Positions 30,701-40,432 of a stretch of 64,000 nt of DNA are shown here, in pieces (the stretch's first letter is position 1; each line of letters opens with the position of its first letter). The position numbers were made by a program, and so were the translations under genes. Source of the DNA: Globisporangium splendens (taxonomy: Eukaryota; Oomycota; Peronosporomycetes; Pythiales; Pythiaceae); the NCBI GenBank assembly GCA_006386115.1, contig VFIW01000059.1:223105-287104 (forward strand), in the 5' to 3' direction. The notes beneath the pieces are model-generated. The model saw nothing but the letters and a program-made list of their open reading frames with translations, was not told where the DNA came from and did no database searches.

Positions 30701-31607
30701 CCCACGACTGCTCCTCGAACCTTTCCTTCCGTGTCTTTTCGTCCAACACACCTGCATCCGCACTTGATGCTGTGTTGACGAAGCCTTCGTCGACCATTCC
30801 AACGATCACACACACCTGCGCAATATCGCCTCTCGCTAGGCTGCGCTCCAGTGTCTTCTTGCTCATCGGCGGCAAGGAAATCAACTCTTGGACTGAACTT
30901 GGAGGATTTTCAATCTTCACGTGACGGATTACATCCACGTCACCTTCTTCATTGTAGACCGCGATATTCACAAACTCGCTTGGAATGTCTTGTGCTTGGA
31001 CACTCCCTTCGTCATCACCACTTGTACCTTGATCAGGGGAACTCAAAACTCTTGGCGAAAAACTTCTCTTGCTGGTCTTCTTGTCTTGGGGAGGGTGTCT
31101 GTTCCTCTTCCATTCACTCTTGTTAACGCCATCGCGAACCTTCTCGTCGTCGATGGCAAAGGAGACAGTCTTTTTCTGGCGCCTGACTGCTCCACCTTCG
31201 TTCGTCGTCTTCAAAATGGGTACCACTTGTGAACATGGGGGGCCATCGCACACCGCAATATCACAAGGGCCATCTGGGATCTCTTCCACAGATGTATACA
31301 CCCATACTACTTCATCCGTTGTTGTGCAGCACAAGTCAACATCGCGTGACTTGCCAACGGAGATCTTCATATTCATCCGGTCAATGCTAGGTTGATAACG
31401 CTTCAACCATGGCATCCCCAGGATGATATCAAACTTGTCATCGAGGTCGAGTAAAATGAACTCGTCTTCACCTCGGAAATCTTCACACTTGATTGCCAAG
31501 CGCACCACGCGCTTCGGCATCTTCACAGTTGACCCATTTGCCAACCGGACAATCATCATCTTTTCTTCATTCGCATCAGGCACGAAGACACCATGCTGAT
31601 TGATCAT
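27069..31607 (-). pseudogene. pol: Pol of element C (frame broken in protease region)
   Basis: The open frame of 1512 codons starts just after the protease active site. The active-site region lies in another frame upstream (to 31604) and reads VDTSASNNF in place of the VDTGAS of element B, so the catalytic Gly is lost and a frameshift follows it. Reverse transcriptase (SYFDDIFVHS), RNase H (TDHASLRTA intact), integrase (DDE residues present) and chromodomain are complete. As a unit it is probably inactive because of the protease defect and the damaged gag. Confidence 0.85.
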
Positions 31608-31811
31608 TCATTTCGAACAAAGTTGTTCGACGCACTAGTGTCAACCAAAGCTCGTAGAGGCGTTGCAATACCGTCTACATGAACTTTGTGAACGATCAAA
31701 CTTGACGTTTGACTGACTCTCTTCTCACTCATAGTGGAAACTGCATGTGCTTGATGCACATGGGGCCAGAGTCCTGTGTCTCCACAACGTCCACAGTCCT
31801 CTTTTCCGGGC

Positions 31812-31851
31812 CAGTAGGAGGCCCCGCCCCTACTGTCCATTCCCGTTTTTT
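31812..31851 (-). promoter_or_regulatory. -1 ribosomal frameshift site, element C
   Basis: Heptamer A AAA AAC (31851-31845) followed by 9 nt and a CAGTAGG...CCTACTG stem, as in element B. It is retained although the surrounding gag is damaged. Confidence 0.7.
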
Positions 31852-32890
31852 GGCCCAGGTGACCGCTCGAACCGACGACCGTAAGAACGATCGTGGTTGT
31901 TCGAGCGAGCACCCTGTGTCGTTTGCCGACCTGGCAAAGACACCTTGCAGTACCGAGCAATGTGACCCGGCTTCCCGCAACGGAAACACTTCCCATCGTT
32001 GCGAGGACGCTCATTTCCAGGCGTGGAAATGTACGAGATGTCCATGGGCTCGGGGCCATCATGCACGACATTTGATTGCCGCATTGGTCTCGACGCAAAC
32101 CCATGGAACTTCGCTTGCTTCATGCTGAACTCTTCTTGCATCGCGCGCTCAATGGCTTCATCCAGCGTCTTGGGGTACTCGCGGAACAGTTGGTTCCGAA
32201 TCGGACCATCGTTCAGACCCGTCATGAACGTCACGACTTGCGTTGGAACGTCAATCGGCTCGTCAACGATGCTCGATACCAAGTAACGAGCACGTTGTGC
32301 ATACGAGTGATGTCGAAACGGCCTTGACGAAGCTTGAGAACTCGGCGCGTGCCCGGAACTCACTCGTGAAGGTTCAACGCCTTCTTGACTCGGCTTGAAG
32401 TGTCGTAGCGGGTAAGCAGTTTTAGATCGACTACACGCCTTACCATAAGCCCCCGCTCTTCGCCACCTCAAGGATTTTGACATCGTGAACAACCCTTTCT
32501 GCGAAGGGTCTCGCAGTTTCTTTGGCAGTGACCGCTGCATCCAACCGACGAACCACATCGTAGAGGGGTTCATTCTTCTCCCCGCCGCGATACGATAGAC
32601 TTCAAGCTTCAGTGGGCAGCCGGCCTGATTGAGGAAACAGGGGTGCGACCTGCTTCGCGGAGGACATGGGACTCTCGTGGTGCATGAAGCTGAACCACCG
32701 CGCTCTTGCTGGTCCTCCGGAGACGCCGGATCGAAGCAGACTGACCACAGCATCCTCTCCTATGACATCTCGCATGCCTCCAAGCGCCATCCACTCATGA
32801 GAAACAATATGTAAACCAACAATATCAACTCGACAGTTTTCGGACTGCTGGACCGAGTGGGGTCCTGTAGCCCCATGTTTCCCCAACAGG
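31830..32890 (-). pseudogene. gag: Gag of element C, frameshifted
   Basis: The C-terminal half (about 32305-31830) is intact and close to element B gag, with the CCHC knuckle CFRCGKPGHIARYC. Between about 32310 and 32890 the sequence matches element B gag only in short pieces in changing frames, with many single-base indels. The protein cannot be made. Confidence 0.85.
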
Positions 32891-32969
32891 ATGCTCGCAG
32901 GGTCTAAATGGATGCTCGTGCTTAAAGCCCGTCGTCAAACCTCTTCACTTCACTGGTTCTTGGAAGAAC

Positions 32970-32986
32970 CGCTCGAAGTGCTACCA
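32970..32986 (-). other. Primer binding site of element C
   Basis: TGGTAGCACTTCGAGCG on the minus strand, 2 nt from the LTR starting at 32989. Confidence 0.7.
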
Positions 32987-32988
32987 GG

Positions 32989-33608
32989 TGTAAGAGGGCG
33001 CTGTCCAAACATCCCTCACACACGGCACACACGCTTGTGCCAGAGGAAGCGATCTCCCGACTTGGAGGGAGGAACGAAGACTTGAGGGCTTGGAGGAAAA
33101 TTTGCAACTGAATTGAAAATGGTTATGGTTCCTGTCGCTACTTGCTAATGAACCCCAAGGGACCCTACAGGTTTTATAGCTAAAACCTAAACATGCACAA
33201 TAAAACCTATGAATATGATATATAAAACCTTGGGTACACTGAGGTTGAACCTGCGGGATCTTCGAGAAGCTTGAACTTCAAGTCTTGTATAAAATACCTG
33301 CAAAGTGAATGGCTCGCGCCACTCGCTCCAGGTGGCAGAGACACGTCGGTCTCGTCACCAGTGCAGTTTCCCAAGCAGGAACCATCACTCAGTACTTGAT
33401 TAGTACATGGATGTCATTACTCTGTACTGATTAGTACATGAGAACAACATTCTGCACTGATCAGCACAGAGAACACTCGTGACGTCATCGAATGACGTCA
33501 CACGTGCATGTGGGGACTGTCTTACTGTAATCCCTTTGTTATTTGTGTCTCCACAATGCACACTTAGTGGTGTTGCCTGTAATGGCCATTTTAAAACCAT
33601 CCATTACA
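32989..33608 (-). repeat. LTR of element C (5' LTR, type 1)
   Basis: It starts TGTAAGAGGGCGCTG. The far end is shortened and rearranged compared with 26010-26649 and merges with the next, oppositely oriented LTR through the shared near-palindrome 33578-33608 (TGTAATGG...CCATTACA). Confidence 0.8.
33480..33506. promoter_or_regulatory. Paired CRE-like palindromes plus CACGTG in LTR
   Basis: TGACGTCA at 33480-33487 and 33493-33500, followed directly by CACGTG at 33501-33506. The octamers have the same 13-bp spacing as in the type-2 LTRs. Confidence 0.65.
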
Positions 33609-34231
33609 TGAAGGTGGATCTGTTCCCAGATCTAGTGTGTCACACACCACCTTCAGCGTGCATCGTGGAGACACAAATAACAAAGGGATTACAGTAAGAC
33701 AGTCCCCACATGCACGTGTGGCGTCATCCGATGAGGTCACAAAAGTTCTCTGTGCTGATCAGTGCAGAATGTTGTTCTCATGTACTAATCAGTACTGAGC
33801 GATGACATCCATGTACTAATCAAGTACTGAGTGATGGTTCCTGCTTGGGAAACTGGACTGGCGACGAGACCGACGTGTCTCTGCCACCTGGAGTGAGTGG
33901 TGCGAGTCGATCACTTTGCAGGGATTTTAAATAAGACTTGAAGTTCAAGCTTCTAGAAGATCCCGTAGGTTCAACCTCAGTGTACCCAAGGTTTTATATA
34001 TCATATTCATAGGTTTTATTGTGTATGTTTAGGTTTTAGTTATAAAACGTGTAGGATCCCTTGGGGTTCATTAGTAAGTAGCGACAGGAACCATAACCAT
34101 TTTCAATTCAGTTACAAATTTTCCTCCAAGCCCTCAAGTCTTCTTCCTCCCTCCAAGTCGGGAGATCGCTTCCTCTGGCACAAGCGTGTGTGCCGTGTTT
34201 GAGGGACTGTTGTTAAGAGCGCCCTCTTACA
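33578..34231 (+). repeat. Solo-type LTR in plus orientation, inverted against the LTR of element C
   Basis: It reads TGTAATGG...CTCTTACA on the plus strand, the reverse complement of the type-1 LTRs. No internal region or primer binding site follows; it is directly joined to the cut pol of element D at 34232. With 32989-33577 it forms a head-to-head inverted repeat with arms of about 600 bp. Confidence 0.85.
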
Positions 34232-35235
34232 TCGCACAAATTTGCGGAATTTCGCCTTTCGCCAGGCTACGCTTGAGCGTCTTCTTGCTCATCAACGGCA
34301 AGGAAATCAATTCTTGAGCCAGACTTGGAGGATTTTCAACTTGTACGTGACGCACTGTCTTGCTGTCACCTTCTTCATTGTAGACTACGACGTTCACATA
34401 TCCTCTTGAAGTAGCTTGTTTTTCTTTCTTCACTTCATCTTCTGATTCTCTTGTGTCTTGATCAGGGACGCTTGCAGATCTTCGTTCTTCTTCGTCGGTC
34501 TTCTTGTCTTCTTTCCTTCTGCCAGAGCGGAACCCTTCATCGCTCTTGGCTACAGGAGTAGTCTTTTTCTGGCGCCTGACTACTCCACCTCCAGTGGTCT
34601 TCACGGGCTTGTCATTTGAGTGTGAGGGGCCATCGCACGCCTGACTCTCATTAGACACATCTTCCACAGATGTATATGCCCAAATTACCTCTCTTGCTGC
34701 CAGGCAGCCGAGGTCTTCGTCGACTCGCTTGTCGACGCTGATCTTCTTCTTCTTCCAGTCAATGCTCGGTTGGTACCTTCTCAACCAGGGCATTCCCAGA
34801 ATCAGATCGAACTTGTCATCGAGGTCGAGTGCTATAAACTCGTCTTCACCTCGGAAATCATCACATTCGATTGCCATACGCAACACGCGCTTAGGCATCA
34901 TCACTTTTGATCCATTCGCCAAGCGAACGATCATTTCCTTGTTTGAGTTAGGCAGGTCCAAACCTTGCCTTCTCACCACTTGTGTGCGGACAAAATTGTT
35001 CGACGCACCAGTGTCTACAAGAGCCCGTAGAGGTTCTGAGTAACCATCTACCTTAACCTTGCGGACTATCAAGGCTGGCTCCTACTGGTCGTTCCCGTTT
35101 TTTGGCTGTTGGGAACGCTCGAATCGTCGGCCTCTGCCTGATCGATTCGATCGCGAACCGTGTGTCGCTTGCTGGCTTGGCAAGGACACCTTGCAATTTC
35201 TCGCGATGTGACCGGGCTTGCCGCAACGGAAACAC
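34227..35235 (-). pseudogene. pol: Pol fragment of element D (protease and spacer only)
   Basis: Two pieces are recognisable: the gag-overlap frame (35235-35053) and the protease part (35072-34227) with LVDTGASNNFV, a spacer rich in Asp/Glu/Lys, and the end SLAKGEIPQICA. Compared with element E, about 120 bp following the gag stop are deleted between short AGC repeats, removing the frameshift hairpin's 3' arm. The frame ends where the LTR at 34231 begins. Non-functional. Confidence 0.85.
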
Positions 35236-36125
35236 TTCCCGTCATTGCGTGGCTGTCTGTTAGCGGTCGCATCGGCATACGAGATGTCCATCGGTTCTGG
35301 ACCGTCGTGTGTGACTGCGTGTTGTCGAACAGGGCGAGGGCCGAAACCGTTGAACTTGGCTTGCTTGATGCTGAATTCTTCTTGCATCGCTCGCTCGATG
35401 GTTTCACCCAGCGTCTTCGGATACTCGCGGAACAGCTGGTTCCGAATCGGACCGTCATTGAGTCCTGCCATGAATGTCACAACTTGCGTTGAGACATCAA
35501 TCGGCTCATTCACGATACTTGACACAAGGTATCGTGCTCGTTGAGCGTACGAGTGTAGGTCGTATTTACCCTGACGAAGCTTTAAGAACTCAGCGCGAGC
35601 TCGAAATTCGCTCTGCGGAGGCTCAAAAGCTCTCTTCAGTTCTCGCTTGAAGTCGTCCAGGTCGTAGAAGCAATGTGGCTCCGCCAATCGCTTCCCATAC
35701 GCCCAACTCTTGGCTCGACCCGCAAGGTTTGACATCGCAAACAACACTTGCTGCATTGGGTCCCGTAGTTGTCTTGCAGTGATAGCTGCATCCAACTCAA
35801 CGAACCATCTCGCTAGAGGTTCGTTTTCTCCGCCACGGTACGGAGATACATCGAGCTTCAGAGGCGCCACTCTCATCGCCGTGACAGGAGTTGCAGGCTG
35901 TCGATGAGTGTTCATGATCTCGTGATGCATGAAGCTCGTAGCCGCATTCCTCTGCTCATCCGGTGACGCTGATCTCAGCAAGCTGATTACAGCTGCCTCA
36001 CCGATGACTGCTCGCATACGCTCGAGGGCTGCCCACTCGTGGCTAGACAAATGAGGGAAATGCTCATTCGTCAGCTCCACGGTCTCTGCAGGCATCGTAC
36101 CCATCGGCGTCTCCATCCCTTCCAT
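35082..36125 (-). CDS. gag: Gag of element D
   Basis: 347 aa from ATG 36125 (MEGMETPMGTMPAETVELTN), an open frame with the capsid-like core (ARWFVELDAAITARQLRDP, NLAGRAKSWAYGKRL) and the CCHC knuckle CFRCGKPGHIARNC near residue 300. It differs from element E gag at only a few positions. The A AAA AAC heptamer is at 35103-35097. Gag itself could still be made although pol is lost. Confidence 0.9.
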   Translation of the reverse strand: MEGMETPMGTMPAETVELTNEHFPHLSSHEWAALERMRAVIGEAAVISLLRSASPDEQRNAATSFMHHEIMNTHRQPATPVTAMRVAPLKLDVSPYRGGENEPLARWFVELDAAITARQLRDPMQQVLFAMSNLAGRAKSWAYGKRLAEPHCFYDLDDFKRELKRAFEPPQSEFRARAEFLKLRQGKYDLHSYAQRARYLVSSIVNEPIDVSTQVVTFMAGLNDGPIRNQLFREYPKTLGETIERAMQEEFSIKQAKFNGFGPRPVRQHAVTHDGPEPMDISYADATANRQPRNDGKCFRCGKPGHIARNCKVSLPSQQATHGSRSNRSGRGRRFERSQQPKNGNDQ

Positions 36126-36263
36126 TGTTTCTCACAATCGGACAGGGGGTCTTGGAATGTCCGCGCACGCTACACAAGCGGCCTGTGCAGACTCTTGACT
36201 TGGTCGATCTGCGTACGCTCTCTCAGCGGCCTATGCAGAGTCTTGACTTGGTCGTTGGAAGGA

Positions 36264-36280
36264 CTACGAAGTGCTACCAG
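36264..36280 (-). other. Primer binding site of element D
   Basis: TGGTAGCACTTCGTAGT on the minus strand, 2 nt from the LTR. Confidence 0.75.
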
Positions 36281-36282
36281 GT

Positions 36283-36899
36283 GTAAGAGGCTATCCGAGA
36301 CAGCCTCAAACACAGCACGCACGCTCGCGCTTGAGAGGAAGACTTGAGAGGAACTTGGCAAAAATGCAACTGAATTGAAATGAGCTTATGGTTCCTGACA
36401 CTACACATAAAACACCACTAGGACTCCTAGAGGTTTATGCATAAAACCTAAACATGCACAATAAAACCTATGAATATGATATATAAAACCTTGGGTACAC
36501 TGAGGTTGAACCTGCGGGATCTTCGAGAAGCTTGAACTTCAAGTCTTGTATAAAATACCTGCAAAGTGAATGGCTCGCGCCACTCGCTCCAGGTGGCAGA
36601 GACACGTCGGTCTCGTCACCAGTGCAGTTTCCCAAGCAGGAACCATCACTCAGTACTTGATTAGTACATGGATGTCATTACTCTGTACTGGTTAGTACAT
36701 GAGAACAACATTCTGCACTGATTAGTACAGAGAACTTTTGTGACCTCATCGGATGACGCCACACGTGCATGTGGGGACTGTCTTACTGTAACCCCTTTGT
36801 TGTTTGTGTCTCCACAAATGCACGCTGATGGTGGTGTGTGACACACTAGATCTGGGGACAGATCCACCTTCATGTAATGGCTGGTTATAGCCCATTACA
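36283..36899 (-). repeat. LTR of element D (mosaic of types 1 and 2)
   Basis: 617 bp. The first part (TGTAAGAGGCTATCCGAG...) is type 2, as at 10553, while from about 36435 onward it follows type 1, including the CAGTACTTGATTAGTACATG stretch and the decayed CRE pair. This is a recombinant LTR. Confidence 0.85.
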
Positions 36900-37702
36900 A
36901 TTACACCAGTTTCCGAACGGTACTACAGGTACTGTTATAATTGGTTTGATGAATCTTTACGAGGATACATTTTTAAATGGACGAACGGCTCTGCGAGATG
37001 TCAGCAGGAACGCATGCACTAAAGTACATACACTGTAGGTGCTATGCAGGGCATCGTCGAATGATACGATCGCGTCCGTGCAGGCTTGAGCTGCAATACC
37101 CATACAGCACATGTTCTATGCAACCACATCCACCCACAAAACGGGTATCTCCCGCTCCCGACGTCCCGAAAAATGATCGGAAGCGGAAAGGCAAGCGCTC
37201 CTACAAAACCCCTAATCACTTCGTCGTGGGCCAATCAGATCCCTAAACTCGCTCCTGGGAGGTACTTGAGAACGCCCTTGAAAAAAAAGACGCACCAAGC
37301 CAACAAAGACCTTTTGTTCCAGTTGCAGCTCTTGGAAGGACAATTCTGTGGAAGCGAGAATGCACCAGCAAGATTGACAACCGAGTATCCTCGAAGTGGC
37401 GACGCAACACATGACACTGATCGTCAGCATCACACCAGCCTGATGCTGCGTCAGCGACAACAAAGGAGGCAGCTGCGCAGTCGAGGATGCTCGATACTCT
37501 ACTATCCGGTAATCTGCAGTACTGTATCACACAGTTCCTAACTTTCGATGGCTCAATCGCATAACTGATAGAACGCAAAACAGCGTATTTTACTTGCAGC
37601 ATCGAAAGTGCATAAACAATATTTATTTCGTGTTGACAGCAATGAAAATTACATTTCAGTTCACTCACTCTCAGTTAAGTACAAGAAAAAGGGTGCGAGA
37701 GA
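36900..37702. other. Intergenic region, no gene recognised
   Basis: Open frames on both strands (for example 37086-37541 and 37668-37243) overlap each other and show no domain, signal peptide or repeat. I would not call either. Confidence 0.4.
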
Positions 37703-39470
37703 ATGAGCGAGAGCGCAGTGCGAGATTTGAAGACCGAAGCGATGGCCACGACCATGGGCGGCGAGGACGCCATGGCGCTGGACGCCGTGCTGGCGTTCGT
37801 AGACGACTTCTCCGTGAGCGACGCGGACGCGCTGGCGTCGCCCCGCGAGCCCTTCGCGTCGCATTGTGGTGGTAATGACAACGACGACGAGCTCCTGGTG
37901 GAGCTGCTGCTCCCACTGGACGAACGCGACCCGAGCGATGCGATGGTCCCGTTTGAGCAGCAGCCTCCCAATGCCGTGGAAGACGACGGCGGACTGTGGA
38001 GCGAGGTGAGCACGAGCAACAGCGATGCTGGGTCACCGCTTGGCGCGTGTGCCCTTGTCGTCGCTCCCTCGTTTTCGCCGTCATCGCCGCTGCAGCGACA
38101 GCAGCAAGACAGGCAACTTGTGTCGGCGGCCAAGAGAATGCGGACCAAGAAGAAGCGCGCGCTGACGTCCAACCCGAACAAGGCGCGCGATGAGCGACGA
38201 GACGAACTCATCTACTTGCGCAACAAAGTCGTGGAGCTGACCGAGAAGCTGGACGCCATGAAAGCAGAAAAGTCTAACTCCATCAACGATGATGGAGAAG
38301 AGCTACTGGATGAGGGCGACCAATATGCTACAGCTTCGGAGGATGGCCAAACGATGGTTTCGCTTTCTCATTCTCAGCGTCGGCCGCACCAGAAGCTCCA
38401 TCGTGCGGTGTGTGGCGTCTGGGAAGACATTGCGCGGCGCCAAAGCGAAGCACGCGCACGGGCCGAACGAGAAAACATTCGACTACGACTCGTGCTGGAA
38501 GATCAACTCAAGGTCGCGAAGAGCTGGGAGAGAATGCTGCATCGCAGAGCTGCCACCCAGGTCAGTACTTGTGCACATCACTTTGCTCTCGTATCACATG
38601 TAACGTTTGGTTTAACCTTGTTACTACAACATTTTACAGGACTTGGCCAGATGCATCGACGGCGCACAACTGCATCACAAGTACGTCACGACAATAGAGC
38701 GCTCGGATGTCGAGATTTTCGAGGATCTGCTGGCGGGGATTGACCGAGCGTACACGGAGGTCGACGCCGTGCTTGAAGCAGCGGGGCTGGCGCACGTCGA
38801 GACGCCGTTCAACGATGCGCGCATTTTCTCAGTTGGCTCGAGAGGCAACATGTCGCTCGAGATTTGCTCGAGCAAGCTGCTGCCCTTTGACTTGCACTCC
38901 ACAGGGACAGCTGTGTGGCACCATTATTTGTTTGGAAAGCAGAAGATCCCATCGCGGTTCTACGATGTCAAGTTCACAAAGGCGAGTTTCACAAGCTGGT
39001 GACTGGCTGCGTCAGTGTTTGACTAAGTTTTGCTTTCTCATTGCTCTCTGTAGAATGCCGACGTCACGGAAGATGCGATCGTGGAGAATTTCAATTTAGA
39101 GCTTCACGCGAAAAACACGACAGCGTATCTGCGCGTGAAAAAAGCGCTGCGGCGGTACGTGGAAGAGGATCGCATCGTGATCGTGTTCCGAACCGTGTTC
39201 AACCCGGTTGAGCTGGACGACGAACCTATGTCAGGCGTGTGCTTCCGTAACTCGGGGTACATCGTCGTCAAACGACCGAAGACGATCCCTGGGACGTTTT
39301 CGTTGCTTCAAATGTTCTACGAGTACACGCCGATCGTGGGCAACGACCACCCGAAAGTCGGCGCGATGACGGAGTTTATGATGCGTGCGACCGAGGCGAA
39401 TTTCGCGTCGAGCCACCAACTGATTGAGAACGTGCTGCTCGCGCAAGCGATGAACAAGTTGGGGGCGTGA
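37703..39470 (+). CDS. bZIP-like / M96-family-type protein, paralogue 3 (3 exons)
   Basis: Proposed exons are 37703-38560, 38640-38981 and 39054-39470, about 538 aa, phase 0. An in-frame ATG at 37742 (MATTMGGEDAM) is an alternative start. Exon 1 has the basic segment NPNKARDERRDELIYLRNKVVELTEKL near residues 156-182 and AERENIRLRLVLEDQLKVAK. Exon 2 has DVEIFEDLLAGIDRAYTEVDAV and LPFDLHSTGTAVWHH. Exon 3 has RRYVEEDRIVIVFRTVF and LIENVLLAQA. Intron 2 must use a GC donor (AAAG|GCGAGT) because no GT fits; reading through would stop after seven residues. It is the closest relative of the relic at 7121-7560. It is separated from paralogue 2 by the retroelement stack. Confidence 0.85.
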
Positions 39471-40432
39471 GCTTGATTCCCTTGCCATCATAGAGAGGGA
39501 ATCGTATGGATCTGGTGTCTGTCGCCTGTCCGCTCCACATTTACAAGCTGGGAACTGAGTGCGTCTATAAATTAGAGAATCAGTTGCTGTCAACCCCCGA
39601 GCAGCTGACCAATCAAGCAGCGACAGTTGATGAGATGTTATTTGAAGGAAAAAACGAGAAAAAAGTGTCTACGATGCACTGCTCAGGGGTCAAAATTTAC
39701 ACATTGTCCTGCTTTCTGACAACTCTTTATGTGATGCGTACGGTGTCTGGACTCTTCTGCGTGTTGCACTGCAACGTTACCTGCCAGCCATGGAGGCGTA
39801 GGATGCTGATGCGGAATACAAATCCGTCGAAATAGCGAAGCCAACTCCAATCAATCACCTGGAGTCCCAGTCTGGTTCTGTGACGTTCGATATCTCACTA
39901 TCACTTTCCTCGCGACGTCGTTTTTTGCCCGAGCGTCAATTGCAATCAACCAGTTGGAGCCCCAGTCGAGTTTGGTTCCAGCTGTGCCCGAGGTATCATT
40001 TTGAAAGTGCCAACGGCCAGCTTGGATGGTGTATCTGGCATTCATGGAGAGTAAATGCAGTGGATGTTTTGCGTGGTCGAAGTGAAATACCTTGCTCCAT
40101 TAATAAAAGCTTACATGTACTGGTAATCACAAACGACAATTCGAGTGCAACGACATTTCACTTCATGCTTTCTTCTGCTCGTTTGTACCGAATTGAAGTT
40201 ATTATCCCAGAAGCTGCTTTCGTTTGGGTGATTCTTGCTTTATGTCCAGCTACCCAGTCGACATTGTTCTTCATCGAAAACTGCTCTAGCTGCCCCAGAC
40301 ATCGGTGTCCGCCTCATGCCGAATCAAACACCTCAACACACACAAAATGGCTGTTCATATTGTTTCAGCCATGTCGAAGTTTCAGACCTTGCACAAATTT
40401 CGAGAGCTTGAATCAGAACAAACCCCCAGTGT
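39471..40432. other. Intergenic region with possible old LINE remnant
   Basis: No intact gene. Around 39945-40030 the sequence TGGAGCCCCAGTCGAG... and CAGCTGTGCCCGAGG resembles part of the LINE at about 6870-6980 in reverse, so a degraded LINE piece is possible. The open frame 39880-40479 is not convincing. Confidence 0.35.

Larger units (their letters stand above)
26010..33608 (-). mobile_element. Ty3/gypsy element C (minus strand), partly degraded
   Basis: Minus-strand order: 5' LTR 33608-32989, primer binding site, degraded gag, pol, polypurine tract, 3' LTR 26649-26010. It shares the 26010-26649 LTR with element B, an LTR-internal-LTR-internal-LTR tandem as made by unequal recombination. 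Gag and the protease region carry frameshifts; the rest of pol and the antisense gene are intact. Confidence 0.85.
34232..36899 (-). mobile_element. Ty3/gypsy element D, 3'-truncated
   Basis: Minus-strand order: 5' LTR 36899-36283, primer binding site, gag 36125-35082, start of pol to 34232, then cut by the plus-strand LTR. Close to element E in gag and protease. No reverse transcriptase, integrase or 3' LTR. Confidence 0.85.

Noticed and set aside
37086..37668. Overlapping open frames on both strands upstream of paralogue 3
   Set aside because: They conflict with one another, have no recognisable domain or signal peptide and no homologue elsewhere in the window.
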